Origin: Lachnospiraceae bacterium
GTDB lineage: Bacteria > Bacillota > Clostridia > Lachnospirales > Anaerotignaceae
Direction: 5' to 3'
DNA: 7,537 bases
NCBI GenBank assembly: GCA_028695945.1
Contig: JAQVIB010000100.1
Span: forward strand, 1-7,537
In this document: positions 1 to 6,051 of the stretch, piece after piece
How positions within the stretch are numbered: the first letter of the stretch is position 1
Layout of the letters: every line of letters begins with the position of its first letter
Notes under the pieces: generated by a model
What the model was told of the DNA's origin: nothing
Seen by the model: the letters and a program-made list of their open reading frames with translations, nothing else
Database searches by the model: none
Position numbers and translations under genes: made by a program

Positions 1-563
1 CCATTTTCTGCAAGAATTTTAACTTCGCTAATTACATCTTCCTCTGGCCTGCTTCTTACCGGACCTCTTGCATATGGAATAATACAATAAGAGCAAAACT
101 GACTGCAGCCGTCTTGTATTTTCAGATATGCACGTGTTCTTCCCATAAGCTTGTGAATTGAAATAGGCTCAAACTTTCTCTCTTCCATAATTTCGCCCAC
201 GTAATTCACAATGCCCATTTCTGCATTATATTTTTCAACTTCATCAACTATATTATTTCTTCCCTTGGTTCCCAACACTATATTAACGCCTTCAATTGCT
301 TTTATTTCCTCTGGCGCTGTTTGAGCATAGCAACCTGCAACCACAACTAATGCCTTGGGATTTTGCTTCTTACACCTTCTGATAAGCTGACGGCTTTTTT
401 TATCTCCAAAATTTGTTACTGTACATGTGTTAATTACATATACGTCAGCACTTTCATCAATATTTACAACACTGTAACCTCTTTTAGCAAAAGCTTCTGC
501 AATTGCTTCGCTTTCCACCTGATTTACCTTGCACCCTAGTGCAAAGCTTGCTACACTCTTCAT
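1..563 (-). CDS. mtaB: MtaB-type tRNA (t6A37) methylthiotransferase, N-terminal part (3' end outside window)
   Basis: The first 187 codons of a radical-SAM methylthiotransferase are present, and the gene runs off the left edge. Family knowledge: MtaB (formerly YqeV) adds a methylthio group to N6-threonylcarbamoyladenosine 37 of certain tRNAs, using two [4Fe-4S] clusters; full proteins are roughly 430-450 residues. Seen here: the UPF0004 domain (about residues 1-125) with its three cluster cysteines C11 (LGCKVNQ), C47 (NTCTVT) and C78 (AGCYAQ). The radical-SAM motif follows, C153-x3-C157-x2-C160 (CSQFCSYCIIPYARG). LGCKVNQ is typical of MtaB rather than MiaB (YGCQMN) or RimO (LGCAKN). The ATG at 563 has GAGGTAA about 8 nt upstream. 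The upstream gene ends 19 nt before this start, so the two are very likely co-transcribed. The C-terminal TRAM domain cannot be seen. MtaB over the paralogues is a confident but motif-based call. Confidence 0.93.
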   Translation of the reverse strand, partial: MKSVASFALGCKVNQVESEAIAEAFAKRGYSVVNIDESADVYVINTCTVTNFGDKKSRQLIRRCKKQNPKALVVVAGCYAQTAPEEIKAIEGVNIVLGTKGRNNIVDEVEKYNAEMGIVNYVGEIMEERKFEPISIHKLMGRTRAYLKIQDGCSQFCSYCIIPYARGPVRSRPEEDVISEVKILAEN

Positions 564-582
564 TAAAATTACCTCATCTGCA

Positions 583-1134
583 TTAATTGATTTTCTGTAT
601 AAGTGACAATGCCAACATAGCAATTTCAACATCTTTGCCCGATGCCCATAGTACATACGGTCTTAGTTTGTCCCATTTTGCTTTTTTTGTGTCTATCGAT
701 ATACAAATTTCTTCTATTTCATCTATTTTATCTATAATTTCTTTTTTTTCTATTACACCAATCCTTGCTATTTCAGCTACAATACTGCGTGCTTCGTTAA
801 AACCTACATTAACTTCATGTCCACTAACGTCTTCCATAAGATAGTAGTCCTTTAGGCTTTGGCATCTATATCCAAGTGCTTTAAAAATTTCTAATCTTTT
901 AATAATTAAATCAACATTATTTCTAAGGGCTTCCGCTACCTTCGCCTTTTCCTCATAGGCAGAAATAACCTCCATACCATCTGCAAAACCCTCTATAACA
1001 TCAACATACTTAAAAAGCATAGCATTAAACAAGCTTTCCATCTGTTCCGCATCATGAGAGTACTTATTCCAAACACTTTTACAATATAGTATATCTTCAT
1101 CAACTACTGAATTAAGGTTATTTTCATCTACCAT
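583..1134 (-). CDS. Hypothetical helical protein (183 aa) upstream of mtaB
   Basis: I do not recognise this family. The 183-residue product looks soluble: no signal peptide and no membrane segment. It is rich in Glu, Asp, Lys and Ile and probably almost all helical. Residues about 118-150 show heptad-like spacing of Ile/Val among Glu and Lys, suggesting a short coiled coil. The C-terminal part (KWDKLRPYVLWASGKDVEIA, about residues 152-171) is the most motif-like stretch and would be the best search seed. The ATG at 1134 is supported by AAGGGGG at 1143-1149, about 8 nt upstream; the slightly more upstream ATG at the end of that site reaches a stop after four codons. A promoter lies just upstream (1158-1186). 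The stop is 19 nt before mtaB, so the protein is probably made with a tRNA-modifying enzyme. A functional link to mtaB is only inference from spacing. Confidence 0.8.
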   Translation of the reverse strand: MVDENNLNSVVDEDILYCKSVWNKYSHDAEQMESLFNAMLFKYVDVIEGFADGMEVISAYEEKAKVAEALRNNVDLIIKRLEIFKALGYRCQSLKDYYLMEDVSGHEVNVGFNEARSIVAEIARIGVIEKKEIIDKIDEIEEICISIDTKKAKWDKLRPYVLWASGKDVEIAMLALSLIQKIN

Positions 1135-1157
1135 ATATGCATCCCCCTTAAATGTTC

Positions 1158-1186
1158 ATTATAGCACATTTTTAGCATTTCAACAA
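1158..1186 (-). promoter_or_regulatory. Sigma-A-type promoter of the 183-aa gene and mtaB
   Basis: On the minus strand, TTGTTG (1181-1186) is separated by exactly 17 nt from a perfect TATAAT (1158-1163). A TG one base before the -10 (TGCTATAAT) makes it an extended -10 as well. The expected transcription start is near 1151, giving a short leader of under 20 nt before the ATG at 1134. An 8-bp palindrome ATGTACAT (1189-1196) lies just upstream of the -35; it could be chance. Confidence 0.75.
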
Positions 1187-1340
1187 CCATGTACATTCTA
1201 TATTATCATTCTTACTTTTTTTACAAATAGGTATTTTTTCACATAAATAAGACCCTAAAACCAAAATGATCTTCAGCGCCTTATTTTTTGTTTAAATCTA
1301 CTTGTCAGTTACCTATGTTACTTTCATTTTATGTAAAGTC

Positions 1341-2348
1341 TTAAATAGTCTCTCTAATAACCGCAGACCAATTTTTTCCTTTATATGAATTATACCCTCT
1401 TGTATGGGCATAACCATATATGTTTGAATTTCCATAAGAATCATTTTCTAAAATATACCCATATTTTTCGTTATTCATGGCATTTTGTGCCGCTTTAATG
1501 TTTTTAATATTATCCACTAATATACCCTTACGGTTTCTGCAGGCAATAACAAAGCCTTCTTTATTTATAATCCAAATATCTCCTTTTTCCCCAACCTTTG
1601 CTGAATCAATTATATCATAAATAAAATCCCAGTTAAAACGCGTTGAAAAATATCCCAAAGTTTGTCCCTCTTTATTTTTAACTGGACATGTATAAGCAAC
1701 TGTATAAAGATTATCCATAGAAGATAAATATAAATCACTAACTGAAATATTATTTGCATTCTTTGCTTCAATAAACCAGTCTTTATCACTTACACTAGTG
1801 CCAATTAGTTCTCTCTTTACACCTGATGCAATTATTTCACCTTCAGCATTAATTACGAATAGGTCAATATAAACTTCGTAAATATCAACCAAGTTTTTTA
1901 AGAGTGCACAGGCTACTGAAGCATTTTCTGTACTTGGATTTGAAAGAAAGTTAACTACTTTATCAAACTTTGCCCAAGCCTGTGCGTCACAATTTCTTTC
2001 AAACAAATTTCTATCTATCTTATCAATGGTATCATATGCCACATCTGCCGTTCTTACGGCCATAACTTCATTTGCCTTTTTCCGAATCACATCAATAATT
2101 TCTGTACTTTCTTCAGTTGTGTGAAGGCTTTCTGTTGCTAGCTTTTTAATTTCATCAGATACAACACTAAATCCTCTACCCGCTTCACCAGCACGAGCAG
2201 CTTCAATTGCTGAATTCAATGATATGAGATTTGTTTGCTTTGCAATTTGCCTAATTGCATTAATAACCTTTCCCATATTTTTGTTTGCGGCCTTCAGTTC
2301 ACCCATAAGCACAGATGAATCTTGTTTAAGTTGCTCATTGATCGCCAT
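1341..2348 (-). CDS. Soluble chemoreceptor-like protein: short N-terminal MCP signalling hairpin plus C-terminal dCache-like sensor
   Basis: This 335-residue protein has the reverse of the usual chemoreceptor order. Residues about 1-95 form a short signalling hairpin. Its tip matches the MCP consensus (NLISLNSAIEAARAGEAGRG, residues 40-59, then FSVVSDEIKKLA), including E49, R52, G54-E55 and G57-G59, which in known receptors contact CheA and CheW. From about residue 98 a helix (VRTADVAYDTIDKIDRNLFE) leads into a sensor region resembling a double Cache domain: DLFVINAEGEIIAS (162-175), DKDWF (188-192) and a second lobe near residues 254-277. No transmembrane segment, HAMP domain or signal peptide is visible, so sensing is probably cytoplasmic. 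The arms are only about 50 residues, too short for the usual methylation helices. The start is firm: an in-frame TAG lies three codons upstream, with AGGAGG about 11 nt before the ATG. It stands alone between a terminator and the next promoter. Chemotaxis or another signalling role is inferred. Confidence 0.85.
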   Translation of the reverse strand: MAINEQLKQDSSVLMGELKAANKNMGKVINAIRQIAKQTNLISLNSAIEAARAGEAGRGFSVVSDEIKKLATESLHTTEESTEIIDVIRKKANEVMAVRTADVAYDTIDKIDRNLFERNCDAQAWAKFDKVVNFLSNPSTENASVACALLKNLVDIYEVYIDLFVINAEGEIIASGVKRELIGTSVSDKDWFIEAKNANNISVSDLYLSSMDNLYTVAYTCPVKNKEGQTLGYFSTRFNWDFIYDIIDSAKVGEKGDIWIINKEGFVIACRNRKGILVDNIKNIKAAQNAMNNEKYGYILENDSYGNSNIYGYAHTRGYNSYKGKNWSAVIRETI

Positions 2349-2413
2349 TTTATGCTATCCCTCCTAGGTAATTAAAATATAAAATCCATTTTAACTATAC
2401 ATTCACATTCTAC

Positions 2414-2422
2414 ATAATAACA
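2414..2422 (-). promoter_or_regulatory. Possible extended -10 promoter for the chemoreceptor-like gene
   Basis: Minus strand TGT-TATTAT (-10 hexamer 2414-2419 with an upstream TG) is the best promoter-like match between the rpsI terminator and the ATG at 2348. No good -35 lies 16-18 nt upstream, and no sigma-28 (TAAA...GCCGATAA) motif was seen. The surrounding 2349-2540 is very AT-rich, so a chance match is likely. A promoter is expected somewhere here because the preceding unit ends in a terminator. Confidence 0.25.
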
Positions 2423-2540
2423 TAAAATAGTTTTCATTAATACATATTTTTGAAAATTTAACCAAACCCTGAACAATATGTCTAAATATGATACTATTAT
2501 TATTTCTAATTTTATTTAATTAGCCTTAACTTACCCTAAT

Positions 2541-2579
2541 GACAAACAAAACCCCGAAAATATAACATTCTCGGGGTTT
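2541..2579 (-). terminator. Intrinsic terminator of the rplM-rpsI unit
   Basis: On the minus strand AAACCCCGA (2571-2579) pairs perfectly with TCGGGGTTT (2549-2557), a 9-bp stem with five G-C pairs. The 13-nt loop may pair a little further after one mismatch. A T-rich tail (TTTTGTTTG) follows down to about 2541. It lies 15 nt after the rpsI stop codon, the expected place for the end of this unit. Confidence 0.9.
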
Positions 2580-2594
2580 ACATTTTGTATAAAA

Positions 2595-2987
2595 TTATCT
2601 CTTACTAAACTGAGGAGCACGACGAGCTGCCTTAAGTCCATATTTCTTTCTTTCCTTCATTCTTGGGTCACGAGTTAAGAAACCAGCCTTCTTTAAAGAT
2701 GGTCTGTAATCTGCATCTGCCTCAAGTAAAGCTCTTGAAATACCGTGTCTTATTGCACCTGCCTGACCTGTGTAACCACCGCCATGAACATTAACCAAAA
2801 CGTCAAATTTAGCTCCTGTCTCTGTAAGCTCAAGTGGCTGACGAACAATAAGCTTTAATGTTTCGAGACCAAAGTATTCATCAATATTCTTTTTATTTAT
2901 AGTAATATTTCCGTTGCCAGGTACTAAATATACTCTAGCTATAGAAGATTTTCTTCTACCAGTACCGTAATATCTTGCTACTGCCAT
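2595..2987 (-). CDS. rpsI: 30S ribosomal protein S9 (uS9)
   Basis: The 130-residue product is full length for bacterial S9, a protein of the small-subunit head whose C-terminal tail reaches the P-site tRNA. Seen here: the N-terminal YYGTGRRKSSIARV (residues 6-19), the central signature VHGGGYTGQAGAIRHGISRA, the basic LTRDPRMKERKKYGLKAARR segment, and the conserved C-terminal SKR. The ATG at 2987 has AGGAGG seven nt upstream. rplM ends 24 nt before it, the near-universal L13-S9 pairing, and an intrinsic terminator follows 15 nt after the stop. No unusual residues were noticed. Confidence 0.98.
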   Translation of the reverse strand: MAVARYYGTGRRKSSIARVYLVPGNGNITINKKNIDEYFGLETLKLIVRQPLELTETGAKFDVLVNVHGGGYTGQAGAIRHGISRALLEADADYRPSLKKAGFLTRDPRMKERKKYGLKAARRAPQFSKR

Positions 2988-3011
2988 TTTGCTTCCTCCT
3001 TCCGAATTCTA

Positions 3012-3449
3012 TTAAGCGTTGATTTCTAAAACTTCTGGTTTCTGTGCCGCATGACCATGTTCTGGGCCTGCATAAACATGAAGTTTCTTAATCATATTTC
3101 TACCAAGTGTATTTTTAGGAAGCATACCTTTTACAGCATGTGTAATAACTGCTTCTGGCTTTGTTTCCAACATTCTTTTTAAAGTAATCTGCTTTAAACC
3201 ACCAATGTAACCTGTGTGGTGTGTATAGATTTTCTGGTCTAACTTTTTACCTGTTACAGCAATTTTCTCTGCATTTACAACGATCACATAATCGCCCGTA
3301 TCAACAAATGATGTATAAACTGGTTTATTCTTTCCTCTTAGTACCTTTGCAATTTCTGATGCAAGACGGCCCAATGTTTTACCACTAGCGTCTACAACAT
3401 ACCATTTTCTTTCGATATTAGCTGGATTAGCTATGTATGTTGTTCTCAT
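3012..3449 (-). CDS. rplM: 50S ribosomal protein L13 (uL13)
   Basis: The 145-residue product is a typical bacterial L13, an early-assembling large-subunit protein that binds 23S rRNA. Seen here: the N-terminus MRTTYIANPANIERKWYVVD, the segment TLGRLASEIAKVLRGKNKP (25-43), and the family signature around GMLPKNTLGRNMIKKLHVY (108-126) followed by AGPEHGHAAQKP. The ATG at 3449 is chosen because it gives the family N-terminus and has GAGGAGG about 9 nt upstream. A TTG at 3467 would add six residues but sits on the ribosome binding site itself, so it is not the start. It is first in a two-gene unit with rpsI, driven by a consensus promoter at 3604-3632. A structured 5' leader suggests autoregulation, as known for L13 leaders in Firmicutes. 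Confidence 0.98.
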   Translation of the reverse strand: MRTTYIANPANIERKWYVVDASGKTLGRLASEIAKVLRGKNKPVYTSFVDTGDYVIVVNAEKIAVTGKKLDQKIYTHHTGYIGGLKQITLKRMLETKPEAVITHAVKGMLPKNTLGRNMIKKLHVYAGPEHGHAAQKPEVLEINA

Positions 3450-3597
3450 AGTTAATAACCTCCTCAAAACTTAACCGTTTTCAAATTTTTCGTCTGCCGT
3501 CAGCGTGTGGGATGCTTCAAGCTTAAAAAAACTTAAAAACCACTACATTATTATATTTAAAACTCGGGGCTAACGAGTTTAAAAGTGGCACTCGAAC
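3450..3597 (-). promoter_or_regulatory. Structured 5' leader of rplM, possible ribosomal-protein (L13-type) leader
   Basis: About 148 nt separate the predicted transcription start (near 3597) from the rplM ATG, longer than needed for a ribosome binding site. The RNA can form a hairpin AAACTCG/CGAGTTT (3574-3580 with 3560-3566, 7-nt loop). It extends by three more A-T pairs after one mismatch, or is enclosed by CCACT/AGTGG (3584-3588 with 3540-3544). A second small hairpin, CGCTG-ACGG-CAGACG with a bulged A, lies at 3491-3505. L13 leaders are a known class of autoregulatory element in Firmicutes. I cannot confirm that this sequence matches that consensus, so the assignment rests on position and structure. 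Confidence 0.5.
3521..3588 (-). terminator. Possible attenuator in the rplM leader
   Basis: The enclosing stem CCACT/AGTGG (3584-3588 with 3540-3544), carrying the inner AAACTCG hairpin, is followed directly on the minus strand by TTTTTAAGTTTTTTTAAGC (3521-3539). A stem followed by U-runs resembles a rho-independent attenuator. The outer stem is only five base pairs and its 3' arm is preceded by AT-rich loop sequence, so its strength is doubtful. It could also serve as the missing terminator for the ecf-truA unit upstream. Confidence 0.35.
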
Positions 3598-3603
3598 AGA
3601 ACA

Positions 3604-3632
3604 ATTATAATACATTGACCCACGTGTGTCAA
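3604..3632 (-). promoter_or_regulatory. Perfect consensus sigma-A promoter of rplM-rpsI
   Basis: The minus strand carries TTGACA (3627-3632), a 17-nt spacer and TATAAT (3604-3609): both hexamers and the spacing match the consensus exactly. Transcription should start near 3597. The -35 lies 8 nt downstream of the truA stop codon, so rplM-rpsI has its own strong promoter independent of the ecf-truA unit. An 18-bp near-palindrome covers the -35 and half the spacer. Confidence 0.92.
3615..3632. repeat. 18-bp near-perfect palindrome over the rplM -35 region
   Basis: Minus strand TTGACACACGTGGGTCAA is an inverted repeat in which eight of nine base pairs are symmetric; only the A/G pair at the sixth position breaks it. 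The centre is CACGTG. It starts exactly at the -35 hexamer and runs 12 nt into the spacer, a position where a bound repressor would block RNA polymerase. No binding protein can be named. Because the symmetry uses the TTGAC of the -35 itself, part of it could be coincidence. Confidence 0.6.
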
Positions 3633-3640
3633 GCACATTA

Positions 3641-4393
3641 TCAATAATTTTCATACTTAATATTCACTAAAGTCAATCCTTCAGGCCCAGCCGTCTTTCC
3701 TGCTTTGGTTCTATCACAGCTTTTAAGTATCTCTTCAAGCTGCGGCTTAGATATTTTCCCTTCGCCAACCATTATAAGTGTTCCTGCAATAATTCTTACC
3801 ATATTGTATAAAAACCCATCACCTGTAACATTAATTACAACAAACTGGTCTTTTTTTTCAACTGAAATAGCAAAGATTGTACGCACAGAGGTTTTTGAAC
3901 TAAAACCCGAAGCAGCAAAAGCCTTAAAATCATGCTTTCCCACAAGCACCTGCGCTACGTTATTCATGGCTATTATATCCAGTTTTTTATGATTAAATTC
4001 GGAGTACTTCCTATAGGTAGGATTTCTGAATTTTTCATTATAAACTTTATATTCATAGGTTTTATTTACGCAATCATATCGAGGATGGAACCCTCCCTCC
4101 ACATCAATTGCATCCACCACAACTATATCCTCCGGCAAAAAAGAATGCAATGCCAGAGGAATTTTTTCAGTAGGTACGGTTGTATCAACTTCAATAGTGG
4201 CCCTCTGCCCAAATGCGTGAACACCTCTGTCTGTACGGCTAGCACCAATGCAAACAATCTCTTGTCGAAAAAATTTACTCAACGCATTCTCAAAAGCCTC
4301 CTGAACAGTTGGATAGGTTTTATCTGCCTGTTTCTGCCATCCGTAATATCCACTGCCATCATATGAAACTGTAAGTAATATTTTTCTTTTCAT
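3641..4393 (-). CDS. truA: tRNA pseudouridine(38-40) synthase TruA
   Basis: The 250-residue product isomerises uridines at positions 38-40 of the tRNA anticodon stem-loop to pseudouridine. Seen here: the N-terminal strand with YDGSGYYGWQKQ (residues 11-22) and the catalytic motif GASRTDRGVHAFGQ (50-63) with the nucleophilic aspartate D55. Further on are FHPRYD and the C-terminal NMVRIIAGTLIMVGEGK segment characteristic of TruA. Length is normal. The ATG at 4393 is chosen because it gives the usual family start and overlaps the ecfT stop by one base (TAATG), a sign of translational coupling. Only a modest GGTGAT site precedes it. An open frame continues 15 codons upstream but lies inside ecfT and adds nothing family-like. 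The rplM promoter begins 8 nt after the stop. Confidence 0.97.
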   Translation of the reverse strand: MKRKILLTVSYDGSGYYGWQKQADKTYPTVQEAFENALSKFFRQEIVCIGASRTDRGVHAFGQRATIEVDTTVPTEKIPLALHSFLPEDIVVVDAIDVEGGFHPRYDCVNKTYEYKVYNEKFRNPTYRKYSEFNHKKLDIIAMNNVAQVLVGKHDFKAFAASGFSSKTSVRTIFAISVEKKDQFVVINVTGDGFLYNMVRIIAGTLIMVGEGKISKPQLEEILKSCDRTKAGKTAGPEGLTLVNIKYENY

Positions 4394-5196
4394 TACATCA
4401 CCAACATAATTATAATAAGGCAAACCACAAATCCGCAAATTACCGCCATAGCATAATAATCATTTTTTTGCAGTGCCATTACATTCATTCTTGTTCTGTT
4501 ATCTCCACCATGATAACACCTTGCTTCCATTGCCATTGCAAGCTCATCTGCACGCCTAAATGCGGAAATAAACAATGGTACCAGAATTGGTACAAGGCTT
4601 TTTGCCTTCTCCATAAGCCCACCTGTTTCAAAATCTGCACCCCTTGCCTGCTGTGCTTTCATAATTTTGTCTGTTTCATCTAGCAAAGTAGGTATAAACC
4701 TTAACGCAATAGTCATCATCATAGCTATTTCGTGAGATGGGACACCTATTTTTTGAAAAGGCTTTAAAAGGTACTCAATGCCATCTGTAAGCTGAATAGG
4801 CGTTGTTGTAAGTGTTAGTAGTGAAGAACTTACAATAAGCATTATTAGCCTAACAACCATCTTTGTAGCCATATAAACACCCTCTAGGGTTACAGTGAAC
4901 CAGCCTAGCTCATATAATACATGCGTTCCCTTTGTAGTTAGCACATTTATTATTGCCGTAAAAATAATAATTACGATAATGCTTTTAATACCACGCATAA
5001 TAAATTTGAGTGGCACTTTTGAAACTGCAATTATTCCAGCCAATGCCAACATCGAAAAGGCATAGGTATACACGTCGTTAATGATAAATAAGCAAATTAC
5101 GTACACAAATGTAGCAATAAGCTTAAGACGTGGGTCAAGGCTATGTATTGGCGAATCAACCATATAATATTGTCCAATTGTAATGTCTCGTATCAT
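4393..5196 (-). CDS. ecfT: ECF transporter transmembrane component EcfT
   Basis: EcfT is the membrane scaffold that links the two EcfA ATPases to a substrate-binding EcfS subunit. Seen in the 267 residues: the family N-terminus with DSPIHSLDPRLKL (14-26), and hydrophobic segments at about 27-40, 44-58, 70-87, 108-130 and 247-266. Both cytoplasmic coupling motifs are present: AQQARGAD with A184-R185-G186, and AMEARCYHGG with A225-R226-C227. The Arg of each motif, which docks into the ATPases, is retained; Cys in place of Gly in the second motif is a tolerated variation. The ATG at 5196 directly abuts the TAG of ecfA2 and has AGGTGA about 5 nt upstream, inside the ecfA2 end. The gene overlaps truA by one base. 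No EcfS is adjacent, consistent with a group II module serving several S-components. Confidence 0.96.
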   Translation of the reverse strand: MIRDITIGQYYMVDSPIHSLDPRLKLIATFVYVICLFIINDVYTYAFSMLALAGIIAVSKVPLKFIMRGIKSIIVIIIFTAIINVLTTKGTHVLYELGWFTVTLEGVYMATKMVVRLIMLIVSSSLLTLTTTPIQLTDGIEYLLKPFQKIGVPSHEIAMMMTIALRFIPTLLDETDKIMKAQQARGADFETGGLMEKAKSLVPILVPLFISAFRRADELAMAMEARCYHGGDNRTRMNVMALQKNDYYAMAVICGFVVCLIIIMLVM

Positions 5197-6051
5197 CTAT
5201 TTCACCTGCTTTAACATAGAATAAAGCACCTCTGTTGCTTCATCAATTGTATAAACATCTTGTGGTACATTGAAACCTTTTTCCTTAAGTCCCATCATAA
5301 CATAACTTACTTGCGGTGCTGCTAGACCAATGCTTTCAAGCATCTTTGCCTGTCCAAACACTTCTTTTGAAGTTCCTGTGACCACAATCTTCCCATGGTG
5401 CATTACAATGATGCGGTCTACAAGTCGGGCAACATCTTCCATGCTGTGAGATACAAGAATAACTATAATACCCAGCCTTTTGTGCATTTCATCTATAGCA
5501 TTAAGTATCTCATCTCTTCCCTTTGGGTCAAGTCCTGCGGTGGGCTCGTCTAAAATAAGCACATCAGGCTGCATAGCCAATATTCCTGCGATAGCAACAC
5601 GTCTTTTTTGACCGCCACTTAGCTCAAACGGGGATTTTTCATAAATTTCCTCGCCTATGCCAACAGTCTCAAGGGCTTTTTTTGCCCTTTGGTCAATTTC
5701 AACTTCACTTAAACCAAGGTTTGTTGGTCCATAACAAACATCTTTATATACAGTCATTTCGAAAAGTTGATGTTCTGGGTACTGGAAAACGAGACCAACT
5801 CTTTGCCTTATAGACTTTAGCTTTGATTTTTCAGCATTTATATCCACACCGTTAAGTAATATTTCACCTCTGGATGGCTTAATAAGTGCATTTAAATGTT
5901 GAATTAGCGTGCTTTTTCCACTTCCAGTATGACCTATCAGACCAATAAATTCACCGTCGCTAATTTCCAAATTTATATCGTCTATAGCTGTTTTTGCCAT
6001 AGCTGTTCCTTCATTATAAATGTGAGTTAAATTGTTAATTTTAATTGACAT
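5197..6051 (-). CDS. ecfA2: ECF transporter ATP-binding protein EcfA2 (EcfA')
   Basis: One of the two ATPases that power the ECF transporter, acting on the cytoplasmic side of EcfT. All ABC motifs are present in the 284 residues: Walker A GHTGSGKST (40-48), Q-loop FQYPEHQLF (89-97, Q90), signature LSGGQKRR (144-151), Walker B VLILDEP with catalytic E169, and H-loop H202 (VSHSMED). The FQYPEHQLF form of the Q-loop marks it as the A2 rather than the A1 subunit. A C-terminal extension (about 230-284) is typical of EcfA proteins. The ATG at 6051 lies 25 nt inside the end of ecfA1, with AGGTG closely upstream (about 4 nt), so translation is probably coupled. Confidence 0.96.
   Translation of the reverse strand: MSIKINNLTHIYNEGTAMAKTAIDDINLEISDGEFIGLIGHTGSGKSTLIQHLNALIKPSRGEILLNGVDINAEKSKLKSIRQRVGLVFQYPEHQLFEMTVYKDVCYGPTNLGLSEVEIDQRAKKALETVGIGEEIYEKSPFELSGGQKRRVAIAGILAMQPDVLILDEPTAGLDPKGRDEILNAIDEMHKRLGIIVILVSHSMEDVARLVDRIIVMHHGKIVVTGTSKEVFGQAKMLESIGLAAPQVSYVMMGLKEKGFNVPQDVYTIDEATEVLYSMLKQVK

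Noticed and set aside
1245..1286. Inverted repeat AAATAAG/CTTATTT as terminator of the chemoreceptor-like gene
   Set aside because: The stem is only seven mostly A-T pairs around a 28-nt loop and no U-run follows; 1187-1340 otherwise shows nothing recognisable.
1341..2348. Reading the chemoreceptor-like gene as a 5'-truncated pseudogene
   Set aside because: It has its own AGGAGG site, an in-frame stop three codons before the ATG, and an uninterrupted frame with both domains coherent.
2349..2540. A riboswitch or small gene upstream of the chemoreceptor-like gene
   Set aside because: The stretch is AT-rich without conserved stems, a G+C-rich core or an open frame with a ribosome binding site.
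3450..3467. Upstream TTG start for rplM giving six extra residues
   Set aside because: The extra codons are the Shine-Dalgarno sequence itself; the ATG at 3449 gives the family N-terminus.
3705..4366. Open frames on the plus strand opposite truA (and similar ones opposite ecfT, ecfA1, rplQ and the 183-aa gene)
   Set aside because: They are antisense shadows of well-supported genes, with no ribosome binding sites and no recognisable protein features.
4394..4438. Fifteen-codon N-terminal extension of truA
   Set aside because: It lies inside ecfT, is not TruA-like, and the TAATG overlap at 4393 marks the start.
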